Source: Pseudalkalibacillus sp045920555
GTDB lineage: Bacteria; Bacillota; Bacilli; Bacillales; Fictibacillaceae
Direction of reading: 5' to 3'
NCBI RefSeq assembly: GCF_045920555.1
Contig: NZ_CP174509.1
Span: 1,054,001-1,118,000, forward strand
DNA length: 64,000 nt
Part shown: positions 33,239 to 42,272 of the stretch, piece after piece
How the letters are laid out: each line of letters opens with the position of its first letter
How positions within the stretch are numbered: position 1 is the first letter of the stretch
The notes under the pieces: generated by a model
The model's input: the letters and a program-made list of their open reading frames with translations, nothing else
What the model was told of the DNA's origin: nothing
Database searches by the model: none
Program-made: the position numbers and the translations under genes

Positions 33239-35098
33239 ATGGGCAATAAATCACATCTTCAGAAAAAAGAAACACTAGCGAATTTATTCTTGTCGTCCAT
33301 ATCCATTTTAGGGTGGATTTCAGTTAGCATTGCAATCTACATGGCTGTACTTCCTGATAACCTGATCGTCTTGCTGTTATTCGTGACCTTCCTTTTTATA
33401 ACCGAATTCTTTCCGATGGCTGTGTGGAAAGGACATAGCTCATTAAGTTTTCCTTTAGTATTTACATTGTATCTGATTTATGGCTTGCCCACAGTCGTAA
33501 TTGTATTTGGACTCATCGTCTTGACGGTCAATATTGTCCAAAGACGACCTTTGAGGATTTTGTTTTTCAATCCTTCACAGTTGATATTAAGTTTTATAGG
33601 AGCCATTTATTTATCCCAATCCATACATGGATTACTTAATCCGGGGGAAGCATTCGTACCGTATACAATGCTGTCTATGTTGATGATCACCATCTTTTAT
33701 TTTGTCATCAACAATATCCTTGTCGACCTTGTTTTATTGATCAGACCGCAAGTATACCCGGTCCGCTTGTGGTTAAAGAAGTTCAACTCTGAATTGATCA
33801 GTGCGCTCATCTCGATCAGTTATATCGCGGTCATGCTTATTCTAGGAAATCAGAATCGAGGCATCGTCGATGTATATTCCTATTTCTTCTTTTTCTCTCC
33901 ACTTGTCGGTCTGGCCTTACTGAGCTCTTTTATTGTAAGAATTCAGTCCGAAAGAAACCGACTGAATGCACTGTTCAACATCTCGACCGAATTGAACCGT
34001 CTGCTGCCATCTAAAGAATGGATGGAGTCGATCAGATCGAGCTTGAATGAGTTTGTGGAAGCTGATGCAACCATTCTATGGGTGAAAGAAGATGGACAAT
34101 GGAAAGTCCGTTTTCAACATGGGCAGGTAGTAAAAGGAAAAGGAGAATGCAACGAGGAGGTCCGTCAATTTGAAGAGGTAAAAGATGCACTCGTCTTCCA
34201 AGACCGGAAAAAGGATCCTGGACTCACACCAGCTTGCTTCAATAAAGCGATGAAAGCGTTCGTCTACGCTCCGATTGTCCTTGAAGGGAATTCCTTAGGG
34301 ATGCTTGCGGTAGCTAGAACACGTAGCAAAAGCTTCCGTAACGAGGATGTCCAATCGATCGCAACCTTGGCAAACCAGCTTGCAGTCGTCATAAAAACGA
34401 GGATGTTGATCGTGGAACAAGAGAAGCGGACTGTATTGGAAGAGCGGAACCGGATTGCACGGGATATACACGATGGCGTTGCCCAATCACTTGCTGGTGC
34501 TGTCATGAAACTGGAAACTGCCGATCGGAAATTCTACCAGAAACCACCTGAATCCCATCATCTTGTCAAAGATAGCCTTAACAAGCTCCGGCTTAGTTTA
34601 ACGGAGATCCGACAATCGATATATGCATTGAGGCCATATGAAACAGAACGAGTCGGCTTGAAGCAAGCGGTTTTAAAGCGGATCGATGTCATCAAACAGG
34701 AAACCGGGCTTGATATCAGCTACGAAGAAAGGGGCAATCCGATCTTTCTGAGTACGATGGTGGAGAAGGTCATGTTCGATATTTTCCAGGAGAGTCTTCA
34801 GAACATCATCAAGCATGCGGAGGCGACCAAAGTCAACGTGCTGCTCAGTTACCAGAAGGAACACGTCCTGCTGAAGGTTACGGACAACGGTATTGGTTTT
34901 TCATTACTTGATGCGATGGTGAAGGCGAAGAACGATCCGCACTTCGGAATACTGAGCATAAACGAACAAGCGGATAAAATCGGTGCTGTCTTACAGATTG
35001 ATAGTAAAGAAGGAAAAGGAACCGAGATCAATTTAACGATCCCGAAACTTGGGTTCGAAGGAGGAATGGAAAATGATCAACGTCATGCTAGTGGATGA
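33239..35098 (+). CDS. Sensor histidine kinase, NarL-partner type, with GAF domain
   Basis: A 619-residue membrane kinase. About seven hydrophobic segments fill residues 15-225, forming an integral membrane sensor. A GAF domain covers about 245-395. HisKA_3 follows with the phospho-acceptor in RNRIARDIHDGVAQSLAGAV, then a compact HATPase with VTDNGIGF and HFGILSINEQADKIGA. This is the DegS/LiaS/NarX architecture. ATG at 33239 follows CAGGGAGGG. The downstream regulator starts inside its last codons. The signal is unknown; the membrane sensor lacks a large outer loop, so it may sense membrane or redox state. Confidence 0.92.
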   Translation: MGNKSHLQKKETLANLFLSSISILGWISVSIAIYMAVLPDNLIVLLLFVTFLFITEFFPMAVWKGHSSLSFPLVFTLYLIYGLPTVVIVFGLIVLTVNIVQRRPLRILFFNPSQLILSFIGAIYLSQSIHGLLNPGEAFVPYTMLSMLMITIFYFVINNILVDLVLLIRPQVYPVRLWLKKFNSELISALISISYIAVMLILGNQNRGIVDVYSYFFFFSPLVGLALLSSFIVRIQSERNRLNALFNISTELNRLLPSKEWMESIRSSLNEFVEADATILWVKEDGQWKVRFQHGQVVKGKGECNEEVRQFEEVKDALVFQDRKKDPGLTPACFNKAMKAFVYAPIVLEGNSLGMLAVARTRSKSFRNEDVQSIATLANQLAVVIKTRMLIVEQEKRTVLEERNRIARDIHDGVAQSLAGAVMKLETADRKFYQKPPESHHLVKDSLNKLRLSLTEIRQSIYALRPYETERVGLKQAVLKRIDVIKQETGLDISYEERGNPIFLSTMVEKVMFDIFQESLQNIIKHAEATKVNVLLSYQKEHVLLKVTDNGIGFSLLDAMVKAKNDPHFGILSINEQADKIGAVLQIDSKEGKGTEINLTIPKLGFEGGMENDQRHASG

Positions 35099-35711
35099 TC
35101 ATGCTGTTTTAAGGGATGGACTGAAAAATATTTTCGAGATGGAAGATGACATTAAAGTAGTCGGTGAAGCAGTTAATGGGAACGAAGCGTTGGAGAACCT
35201 TAAAGGATTGAAGCCGGACGTCGTTTTACTGGATATCAATTTACCCGATAAAAATGGTGTCGAGCTGACTGCGATCCTGAAGAGGGATTATCCAAATGTA
35301 AAGGTATTGATTTTGACGATGCACAGCATGGACGAGTATTTCATGGCCGCGATCCGTGAAGGTGCCGATGGGTACTTGCTTAAGGATGCCCCTTCCGTAC
35401 AAGTTGTCGAGGCGATCAGGACCGTAGCAAAAGGCGAATCTGTGATCGACCCTACATTGACGAAAAAACTGCTCGGCTACTACAACCAGAAGAATGAGCC
35501 AGCTGACAAATCAGAATTGACGGAACGTGAAAAAGAAGTGCTGATCTGTCTGGTTGACGGGCTGAGCAACAAAGAGATCGGGGAAAGGCTGTATATCAGT
35601 GATAAAACCGTCAAAATCCACGTAAGTAAGATTTTTAAGAAAATCAACGTGAAGAGCCGCTCACAGGCCGTCATCTACGCCGTCCAGAACCAGCTCGTGC
35701 CATTGCCATAA
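35073..35711 (+). CDS. NarL/FixJ-family response regulator
   Basis: A 212-residue regulator that pairs with the preceding kinase, overlapping it by 26 bases. Receiver: MLVDDHAVLRDGL, phospho-Asp in VVLLDINLPDKNG, Thr in LILTMHS and Lys in YLLKDA. LuxR-type helix-turn-helix: LTEREKEVLICLVDGLSNKEIGERLYISDKTVKIHVSKIFKKI. ATG at 35073 is eight bases after GAAGGAGG, which fixes the start; the frame is open for eight codons more. A terminator follows at 35728. Confidence 0.94.
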   Translation: MINVMLVDDHAVLRDGLKNIFEMEDDIKVVGEAVNGNEALENLKGLKPDVVLLDINLPDKNGVELTAILKRDYPNVKVLILTMHSMDEYFMAAIREGADGYLLKDAPSVQVVEAIRTVAKGESVIDPTLTKKLLGYYNQKNEPADKSELTEREKEVLICLVDGLSNKEIGERLYISDKTVKIHVSKIFKKINVKSRSQAVIYAVQNQLVPLP

Positions 35712-35727
35712 CCAGTTTTCGAGTATA

Positions 35728-35760
35728 GGCTTCTCTCTTTTTAGAAGAGAAGCTTTTTTT
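35728..35760 (+). terminator. Terminator of the two-component operon
   Basis: GCTTCTCT / AGAGAAGC with a loop of nine bases and T7. Confidence 0.88.
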
Positions 35761-35765
35761 GTATG

Positions 35766-35825
35766 GAATTGTCGAGGTTTTTGGGGAAATGTCGCAGTAA
35801 CATTAGGAAATGACGTAATAAGTGA
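35766..35825. repeat. Degenerate 20-bp periodic array, word AAATGTCG
   Basis: Three words AATTGTCG, AAATGTCG and AAATGACG have their TGNCG at 35770, 35790 and 35811. The array directly follows the terminator at 35728 and precedes the phosphatase gene. Confidence 0.5.
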
Positions 35826-35886
35826 TATCCTTATCCCAGGTGGACAAGCCTGAGACACCGCCTTCCAATGAGAAAGGGGAAAACTC

Positions 35887-36429
35887 ATGGACAAGATATA
35901 TATAGTAAGACATTGCAAAGCGGTAGGGCAGCCGCCTGAAGCCCAGCTTACTGAAGAAGGATTCAAACAGGCAGAAGAATTGGCGGATTTCTTTTCAACC
36001 ATTCAGATCGATCGGATCATATCGAGTCCTTTTACGAGAGCGCAACAGTCCATTGAACCGACGGGAAAAAAGCAGGGGGTCCGAGTCGAGACCGATGACC
36101 GACTGGCAAAGCGAATTTTGAGTACCGAACATCATGAGGACTGGCTGGAAAAATTACGGCATTCGTTCGAAGACATTAAGATGAAATTACAAGGTGGAGA
36201 ATCGAGCCAGGAAGCCATGGGTCGAGCTGAAAGTATGATCACTGAATTGAAGGAGCGTCCAGAAGAAAATATCATCCTGGTCACACATGGGAACTTGATG
36301 ACCTTGCTGTTGAAGTATTTCGATGATTCATACGGTTTTGAGGAATGGAAGAAGCTGATCAACCCAGACGTGTTCCTCGTTACCTTTACTGGTGAGAATC
36401 CCCAGCTGGAGCGCCATTGGAAGAAGTGA
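35887..36429 (+). CDS. Histidine phosphatase-family protein
   Basis: A 180-residue phosphoglycerate-mutase-like phosphatase. The catalytic motif is IVRHCKAVGQ, with RHC in place of the usual RHG; the phospho-His follows Arg as normal. Other features: RIISSPFTRAQQSIEP, and the second His in ILVTHGNLMTLLL. Substrates in this branch are small phosphoesters or phosphoproteins. ATG at 35887 follows AAAGGGGAAA. Alone between the two-component operon and the M36 protease. Confidence 0.9.
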   Translation: MDKIYIVRHCKAVGQPPEAQLTEEGFKQAEELADFFSTIQIDRIISSPFTRAQQSIEPTGKKQGVRVETDDRLAKRILSTEHHEDWLEKLRHSFEDIKMKLQGGESSQEAMGRAESMITELKERPEENIILVTHGNLMTLLLKYFDDSYGFEEWKKLINPDVFLVTFTGENPQLERHWKK

Positions 36430-36512
36430 AAATAAGAAGAGTAGGGAGGCGGGGATTCGCTTCTTCCCTATTATCTTAAAAAAGGCAGGGGTAACGTAAA
36501 AAAATCAGATTT

Positions 36513-36590
36513 ATCTTTAAAAATTTCGAATTATCTTTAAAAACGGAAATATATCTTTAAAAACCAAAAACTATCTTAAAAATGAAAAAA
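36513..36590. repeat. Degenerate 20-bp periodic array, word ATCTTTAAAAA
   Basis: Four units begin at 36513, 36533, 36553 and 36573, exactly 20 bp apart: ATCTTTAAAAATTTCGAATT, ATCTTTAAAAACGGAAATAT, ATCTTTAAAAACCAAAAACT and a final ATCTTAAAAATG. The first 11 bases are fixed and the last nine vary. Same word as the array at 12729. The end of the array runs into the terminator of the M36 gene. Confidence 0.75.
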
Positions 36591-36628
36591 AGCGGCTAAG
36601 AAGGATAATCCTTCTGAAGCCGCTTTTC
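36587..36628. terminator. Terminator of the M36 protease gene
   Basis: AAAAGCGGCT / AGCCGCTTTT with an inner AGAAGGAT/ATCCTTCT stem, almost fully paired, active on the minus strand and probably on both. Confidence 0.9.
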
Positions 36629-36635
36629 ATCTTCA

Positions 36636-39600
36636 TTAATACGGACTTTTCGCTGTAAAAGTGAATGGTACATTCATACCGCTCCAGAGCCCTACATAGA
36701 CGTACTTTGTGCCACCAGGTATGACGCCGCTTTCATTAGGAGCTGAAGTTGCGACACCACCGATCACTTCGAAATCTTTATTGTAGAAATATACATCAAA
36801 ATCGTAATCACTCTCACTTGACCCTTCCAGGATGAAATTGTGGATGCCATCGCCATATTCCTCTGGTAGTGTGACGACATAACCGTCTACTCCCTGGGAT
36901 GCAGGTTCAGGATTCTTAGTAGTCACGAATTCATTCTCCGTAACAGCCAAGGTTGCAGGAACACCTGCAAGGCTTCCGATCCCTGTCCCGGCATTACCAG
37001 CCTGGACCGTTCCTTCAGCCGCAAATGGTTCTGTCGGTTCCCCGACGATCGGCTCGATTTTCGTTTTGCCTTCTGAAAATGCTTGAAGCTCTGCGACCTG
37101 GACATATCCTTTGGAAATATCCTGAGCACTATGGGCCACGAACTTAAGGTATTTCGCCTGGACTGGTTCTTCCAGATCGAATCCTCGATAATGAAGGTCT
37201 GCGATCGTCGGCCTCGGTTTTTGCGCGTCAAATTCATCCCGCACCACGGTCGTCCAGTTTTCACCGTCAAGGGAAGCTTGGACGCTGAAGTTTTTAAGCG
37301 TCGCAAAACGGTTTGCAGAAACATCCTTAGCGGCGCTCACCTGGATATGAGAAACGTCTACGGCTTTATCTCCTGCTAAATCGACCACGAACTCCGAACC
37401 TTTGAAACCATTTTCTTGTGTGTCAGATGCATAAACACTGGCTTCTGTATCATCGATTGCAAGTTTGACAGGATTGCTGTCGGATTCGCCAGAAACGCTC
37501 TCGATGACAGCGCCATTGAAGGAAGAAGCGACGTTCGGCGATAATTTGAACGCTAAGCGGCGCTTTTCACCTGGCTTGATTTCTACATCGTGGATTGTAC
37601 GGGAACCGAATCCTTTTGCCTGGATCGTGATGTCATAGGTCCCTTCCACCATATAGGTTGCAAATCCTCCTTTTTCACCTGTGACGGAAACAGGAGTCGT
37701 ACGTGCCTCGAACTGCCCAATCATGATGCGGGCGTCTGAGATTGGTTGATTCGTAGATTCATTGATCACTTTCCCGACAAGTTGGCCGTTTCGCTCACCA
37801 TCAGGATGGTTGAAAGCAGGAACCGGATCTGTGTCATCCCCGCTGTTCGAATGGGTGTGAGTTCCTAATCCACGTTGCGCGAAAGATGTCCACAATGCAT
37901 CATAATGCTCACCGCCATACCGTTCGAAATCTGCGGCGATGATCGCTGTCCTCATGTCCTCCATCGATGGATCCGGCACTGAAATCGGCATCGCATCGAT
38001 GACAAGATGTTCTGCGATGGATTCACCCTTTTCTTTTCCGTACCGTTCGATCAATTCTTCTCTCATATGCCATAAAATCGCTGCCCAAATGTCCCCGTCA
38101 GAATGGACCTCAGGACCGACGATGTCATAGCCGATATCCCCGTAATTATAAGGTGCTTCGTCAAGTGAATAGCTGCGGATCCCCCGTTCATCATTTCCAG
38201 TCACATAAGCCCCGACGACAGGTTTTTCCTGCAAGCCTTTCTTGACGAGATAGTGCATGCCGTACCAATCGCCCCAACCTTCGCCCATGGACCCGGATTG
38301 ATGGCTGCCAAGCGCTTCACCACCAGCTACAAGACGGTTTGATAACGCGTGGGAATACTCATGGTAGATGATCCCTGCATCAAAGTCCCCATCGGCATAT
38401 TCACCTTCAAAAGCCCCAGGGATCGGCTCCCATAAGAACATCCCGCTCCATGCAGGGATGCCATCAGGCAATGTCAGCATGTATGCATTGTCACGCCCAG
38501 TGTAAGTCGGTGCACCGCCTGATACTGCGCCAGCCTGGACGAGACCAAGGATCGCATCACCATCTAGACCGCCTTTTCCAAAGTTCGATAGCTGCAAGTT
38601 ACCTGCTTCTTCAACCCAGCCTAAGTTGTAGTAGTAATCATGGAACAGATTGTGATGGTAAAACAGGTTAGTCGCTGCACTGTTGATATCGTCAGCATAA
38701 GAGGGCGGTACCGTCTGTCCTTCGGTTTCCTTCCAAGAGTTTTTAAACAAATAACTGAATTCGCCAGTAGGTGCAACAGGTCTTACAGCTTGATCAGCCG
38801 GGACTAGGAAGTTGCTCCAGTTCGCATATGAATTTGCGTTATTTCCGAAGGTCGTCACACCTAAATCTGTACCCGGTAAAAGCCATCCTTGCGGAGAAGC
38901 ATCAGGATCACCTTTGAATGACTTGGCCGTTTGAGTACCACCTTTTGTTGATCCAGGATAATTTTCGAAAATCAACCCTTCCGGCTCGAACAAATGATCG
39001 ACAAGGGAACGTTTATACAACTCTTTGCCAGTTTCCGCATCAATGACAAGTTCATAGCCTTCGTTCAATTCTTCAATGAAAAGAACCCGATATGCAGGTC
39101 GAACTCCTTCTTTGGTTATGAACGTCGCTTTTTTCACGCGTTGATCCGCCGGCAGCACATCCCCACCGTCGAAAACATCCCAGCCATGTTCAGTCCCAAG
39201 GGATTTCGGGGTATATGCGAGGTCCCCGGCTTCGATTTCCACCGCATTATTCAATGCATCAGCAGAAGAAAGCTCGAAGTCCCCGGCTAACGATTTGGAC
39301 CGGCTGGCATTACTGGTTACAGAAAGAATTTTCCCGTCTTTATTGACAGCGACGATGATCCGTCCGCCATATACCGATTCAATTCCATCAAAAGTCTGCT
39401 GGAACGTCACCGGATGAAGGCCTGTCCCTTTCATCGCGTAGTCACGGATCACTTTCAATGAATCGATCTCTTGAGCGGACAGCCCGAAGAGCCCCGCATT
39501 TTCTTTCAGCCAGTCGCGTGCTATCGTTTCGGCTTCGTCATTGGAACCATCCTTCAGATAGCCTTTTTCTTTCATGATGGTGGATGGGGTACCGAAGAGG

Positions 39601-39845
39601 CTGTTCCACTCGATCTTCGTTCCGGCACCGGCATCTTCGATGAGTGAATCAGCAGCATCGAGCTGGACATCCGTCGGCAGAACCCGATTGGTGACGTCCC
39701 GTACATCGACGATACCAGCATGTTCATGTTCATCGGTATCATGGATCGAGCCGATGGATTGTGCTGCATTTCCACCGCTCGTCACAAGAACCTGACCTGC
39801 GAGCAATGTTAGACTTATCGCAGTTAGTAGACTTTGCTTTTTCAA
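36636..39845 (-). CDS. Secreted M36-family metalloprotease (fungalysin-like), multidomain
   Basis: A 1069-residue exported zinc endopeptidase. Signal peptide about 1-28 (KKQSLLTAISLTLLAGQVLV). A propeptide with FTP/PepSY-like regions runs to about 290. The M36 catalytic domain has the zinc site GIIYHEYSHALSNRL (HExxH) and the third ligand in GSMGEGWGDWYGM. After it come a carboxypeptidase-regulatory-like beta domain (GQLVGKVINESTNQPISDAR, about 685-770), an F5/8 type C (discoidin-like) domain (about 780-930, NFSVQASLDGENWTTV, KYLKFVAHSAQD), and a C-terminal domain with FILEGSSESDYDFDVYFYN like a pre-peptidase or PPC-type fold. TTG at 39845 after AGGGGGGG is the start. It would degrade extracellular protein with surface or polymer binding. 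Confidence 0.92.
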   Translation of the reverse strand: MKKQSLLTAISLTLLAGQVLVTSGGNAAQSIGSIHDTDEHEHAGIVDVRDVTNRVLPTDVQLDAADSLIEDAGAGTKIEWNSLFGTPSTIMKEKGYLKDGSNDEAETIARDWLKENAGLFGLSAQEIDSLKVIRDYAMKGTGLHPVTFQQTFDGIESVYGGRIIVAVNKDGKILSVTSNASRSKSLAGDFELSSADALNNAVEIEAGDLAYTPKSLGTEHGWDVFDGGDVLPADQRVKKATFITKEGVRPAYRVLFIEELNEGYELVIDAETGKELYKRSLVDHLFEPEGLIFENYPGSTKGGTQTAKSFKGDPDASPQGWLLPGTDLGVTTFGNNANSYANWSNFLVPADQAVRPVAPTGEFSYLFKNSWKETEGQTVPPSYADDINSAATNLFYHHNLFHDYYYNLGWVEEAGNLQLSNFGKGGLDGDAILGLVQAGAVSGGAPTYTGRDNAYMLTLPDGIPAWSGMFLWEPIPGAFEGEYADGDFDAGIIYHEYSHALSNRLVAGGEALGSHQSGSMGEGWGDWYGMHYLVKKGLQEKPVVGAYVTGNDERGIRSYSLDEAPYNYGDIGYDIVGPEVHSDGDIWAAILWHMREELIERYGKEKGESIAEHLVIDAMPISVPDPSMEDMRTAIIAADFERYGGEHYDALWTSFAQRGLGTHTHSNSGDDTDPVPAFNHPDGERNGQLVGKVINESTNQPISDARIMIGQFEARTTPVSVTGEKGGFATYMVEGTYDITIQAKGFGSRTIHDVEIKPGEKRRLAFKLSPNVASSFNGAVIESVSGESDSNPVKLAIDDTEASVYASDTQENGFKGSEFVVDLAGDKAVDVSHIQVSAAKDVSANRFATLKNFSVQASLDGENWTTVVRDEFDAQKPRPTIADLHYRGFDLEEPVQAKYLKFVAHSAQDISKGYVQVAELQAFSEGKTKIEPIVGEPTEPFAAEGTVQAGNAGTGIGSLAGVPATLAVTENEFVTTKNPEPASQGVDGYVVTLPEEYGDGIHNFILEGSSESDYDFDVYFYNKDFEVIGGVATSAPNESGVIPGGTKYVYVGLWSGMNVPFTFTAKSPY

Positions 39846-40153
39846 AATGAATCCCCCCCTGAAATAGTGTAATCACTGCATTTTTCTTCAGGAGATCGGT
39901 GTTTCCTCTACATTTCACTGCAAATACTGACAACAGCCTATCAATTTTATTTGGAAGGACTATCCCCGTATACAACTTAAGATATAGGTATTCCTTGATT
40001 AACACCCAGTTTTAAGCTGACCTACTACCAAATACCCTATTTCGAAAATCAAATAGACTGCTGGTAGTATCCCGATTTTATACTTTAGTCTGTAGGAATG
40101 GCTGCTGTTTTCATGGAATGGAAAAGGGGAAAGCACAGAGGGAGGATGACAAA
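39846..40153. other. Divergent spacer between M36 protease and LVIVD-type protein
   Basis: About 308 bases without a gene. I see ribosome binding sites at both ends and a weak imperfect inverted repeat around CTACTACCAAA and CTGGTAGTA (40021-40068). No convincing promoter pair, known RNA or array could be picked out. Confidence 0.4.
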
Positions 40154-41626
40154 ATGAAGAGGATAGCCATTACGTTGGCCATGATATTGTTGATGTACGG
40201 GCAAAGTGCTGCCGCCGAAGACATCCAATTATTAGGGGAAACGGATGTCCCGGTATTAGCGAGTGACAATGTCCAATTGGTTGCCAATGTTCCGGAGGCG
40301 GCGATCATTTCAGCAGCTTTTTCGAAAGATGAACCTTACATGTATGCGAACACATTATCAGGGATTTCAGTCTATGATATTTCAGATCCAGCAAATCCGA
40401 AGCTTACTGGAAAAACGGCTCAGGCTCATTTTGAAAATGAAGATGGGGCTTTTGGAGAACGTCCTGACGGGACCAAATTCATGCTGATCGGATACGACCC
40501 TGTTGGTGTAACCCCGACTTTCGAGGATAAAAGCATTTCGACCGGGAAAGAAATTGCCGTAGTAGATGTAACAGACCCTGGTAATCCCTACATCGCATCA
40601 CGGATCAAGACAACGACCCGGACCCATACAGTGACATGCTTATCTGAAACATGTGAGTATGCGTATACGTCAGGGAGTGTGGATGAGGAAGGAAAACCCG
40701 CCTTTTCCATCATCAATCTGAAAGACATCACTAAACCATTTGAAGAAAAAGTATATGCTAGTTCAGTCGGTACGACCGGACACGATTGGGATATCGATTC
40801 AGCGGGAATAGCATGGCTTACAGGATTACAAGGAACGGTCGCTTATGATATCTCGGATCCTTTGAATCCTGTCGTGCTGAATTCAACAGATGAACGAGGA
40901 TTGAACGGCACAGAGTGGAATTCGTTCATCCACCATAATACACTTCGGCCCCATGGAGACCAATTCAAAAATCGGGGCAATGGCGATATGGAAACGGATG
41001 AAAGTACAGAAAGGGCCGGAGACCAAATCCGTCCTGGAGAAGTGCTGATGGTGACAGAAGAGGACTACCTCCATCCAGGGACGTGTGAAGATGAAGGATC
41101 ATTCCAGACGTGGCATGTCCAGAAACTTAAAAAAACCCCCGGGCCGGATAGATCGGCCATCGAACCAGGAACAGGAACGATCGAGCCATTGGATTCCTGG
41201 AATACGAAAATCCTGAATACGGATATCGATACACAAGCTGGATTCATCTGTTCGGCCCATTACTCGTCGTATCATGAAGATGGCTTCGTTTCGATCGGTT
41301 TCTACCAACAAGGTGTCAGGATCCTAGATGTGAGAAACCCGGCTGATATCAAACAGGTCGGCTATTGGTTCACTGGAATACAAGAAGTTTGGGGAGCGGA
41401 TTGGGTCCCTGAACGGGATGAAAATGGAGTCATTACTGGGGATGATTCGAACCTTGTTTATGCCTATGATCCTACAAGAGGACTCGACATCCTGAAAGTC
41501 ACTCTTCCAGATGAAGCACCTGAACAAACGTTACCGATCGAAGCTCCGATCAGTACGGATATGATTCAGGTACCAGCTACTGATTTATCAAGTGCACTGC
41601 AAGAGAAAATGTCCCATTCACATTAA
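40154..41626 (+). CDS. Secreted LVIVD-repeat (beta-propeller-like) protein
   Basis: A 490-residue exported protein. ATG at 40154 follows GAGGGAGGATGA; a signal peptide about 1-19 ends at AAAED. The body has repeated LVIVD-type motifs, each a short strand ending in D-x-x-N/D-P: GISVYDISDPANPKL, IAVVDVTDPGNPYI, TVAYDISDPLNPVV, VRILDVRNPADIKQ and LDILKVTLPDE. These suggest a propeller of about six blades. Several Cys and His residues (TVTCLSETCEY, DWDIDSAG, FIHHNTLRPHG) could bind metal. It is divergent from the M36 protease, which may point to a common extracellular role. No enzyme activity can be assigned. Confidence 0.82.
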   Translation: MKRIAITLAMILLMYGQSAAAEDIQLLGETDVPVLASDNVQLVANVPEAAIISAAFSKDEPYMYANTLSGISVYDISDPANPKLTGKTAQAHFENEDGAFGERPDGTKFMLIGYDPVGVTPTFEDKSISTGKEIAVVDVTDPGNPYIASRIKTTTRTHTVTCLSETCEYAYTSGSVDEEGKPAFSIINLKDITKPFEEKVYASSVGTTGHDWDIDSAGIAWLTGLQGTVAYDISDPLNPVVLNSTDERGLNGTEWNSFIHHNTLRPHGDQFKNRGNGDMETDESTERAGDQIRPGEVLMVTEEDYLHPGTCEDEGSFQTWHVQKLKKTPGPDRSAIEPGTGTIEPLDSWNTKILNTDIDTQAGFICSAHYSSYHEDGFVSIGFYQQGVRILDVRNPADIKQVGYWFTGIQEVWGADWVPERDENGVITGDDSNLVYAYDPTRGLDILKVTLPDEAPEQTLPIEAPISTDMIQVPATDLSSALQEKMSHSH

Positions 41627-41642
41627 GGACGGAAAGAACGTT

Positions 41643-41678
41643 AAAGGCTGCCGTAAATTTAAATGGCAGTCTTTTTTG
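41643..41678 (+). terminator. Terminator of the LVIVD-type gene
   Basis: AAGGCTGCC pairs with GGCAGTCTT (one G-T pair), a 12-base AT-rich loop, then a T run. Confidence 0.8.
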
Positions 41679-41870
41679 AGGCGCTATTGCTTATTACACT
41701 ACAAGAAAGTATTAAATACTTTTTTGAATAAATGCACATGCTGGTCACTTCGGAAGCAACACTCCCACGAAGGAGAAGCGAGGAACGTAGACTTATGAAT
41801 ATATTTTTTCGGAATTCGCGACACTCCTGCGGGAACAGCGAGCCAGGCAGACCCCACAGCGATTTAAGGA

Positions 41871-41935
41871 TTTCGAGTATAATAATGAACTTCGACTATA
41901 ATAATGAACTTCGACTATAATAATAAACTTCGACT
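41871..41935. repeat. 19-bp tandem repeat inside repeat copy 4
   Basis: CTTCGACTATAATAATGAA or a variant occurs three times in direct succession, and the next CTTCGAC is the left end of the nested palindromic element. The repeat therefore looks like an amplification of that element's end. Confidence 0.65.
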
Positions 41936-42022
41936 AAATACCACCCCGTCCTGCGCCTGCGGTTACTCGGCGCAAAACTACAAGGATGGAATTTAAGTAC
42001 GTGTCTGTGGTGAACGTCGAAG
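41928..42022. repeat. Nested palindromic element, second locus
   Basis: Same CTTCGAC...GTCGAAG unit as at 20022-20118, with the GCGCC TGCGGTTACTC GGCGC hairpin in the middle; about 90 percent of positions look shared by eye. Confidence 0.65.
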
Positions 42023-42049
42023 TCAGTACATCCTGTACAAGTACGTTCT

Positions 42050-42120
42050 ACGCCTGCGGTTACTCGGCGCAAAACTACAAGATGGAATTTAAGTCCGTGG
42101 TCTTGTGGTGAATGTCGAAG
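42050..42120. repeat. Nested palindromic element, left-truncated copy
   Basis: Starts at CGCCTGCGGTTACTCGGCGC and ends at AATGTCGAAG. The left arm CTTCGACTAAATACCACC is missing. Confidence 0.6.
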
Positions 42121-42272
42121 CCAGCATAAGGAAAGCTTCTAAGAATTCTCATCGCAGACACGAAAATGATTTCATTTTTGTGTTGACATCCTGTGCAAGT
42201 GAGGAGGCTTGCGGATCGCCCGCGGAAAGGGAGTGAATTTCAGAGAAATCAACAAGCAGAGCTATCTAATAG

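Larger units (their letters stand above)
41790..42240. repeat. Terminal-inverted-repeat element, copy 4, with several nested insertions
   Basis: The left core GGAATTCGCGACACTCC, TGCGGGAACAGCGAGCC and the right core GAGGAGGCTTGCGGATCGCC, CGCGGAAAGGGAGTGAATTT are those of copies 2 and 3, but about 310 bp of other repeats lie between them: a 19-bp tandem repeat, one complete and one shortened palindromic element, and a short hairpin (GACACGAAAATGATTTCATTTTTGTGT, arms only partly quoted here as ACACGAAAATG and CATTTTTGTGT). It takes up most of the 797-base gap from 41627 to 42423. Confidence 0.7.

Noticed and set aside
41871..42240. Tandem and palindromic repeats considered as a CRISPR array
   Set aside because: Units are 19 bp directly abutting, or long palindromes without unique spacers of constant length; no cas genes are near.
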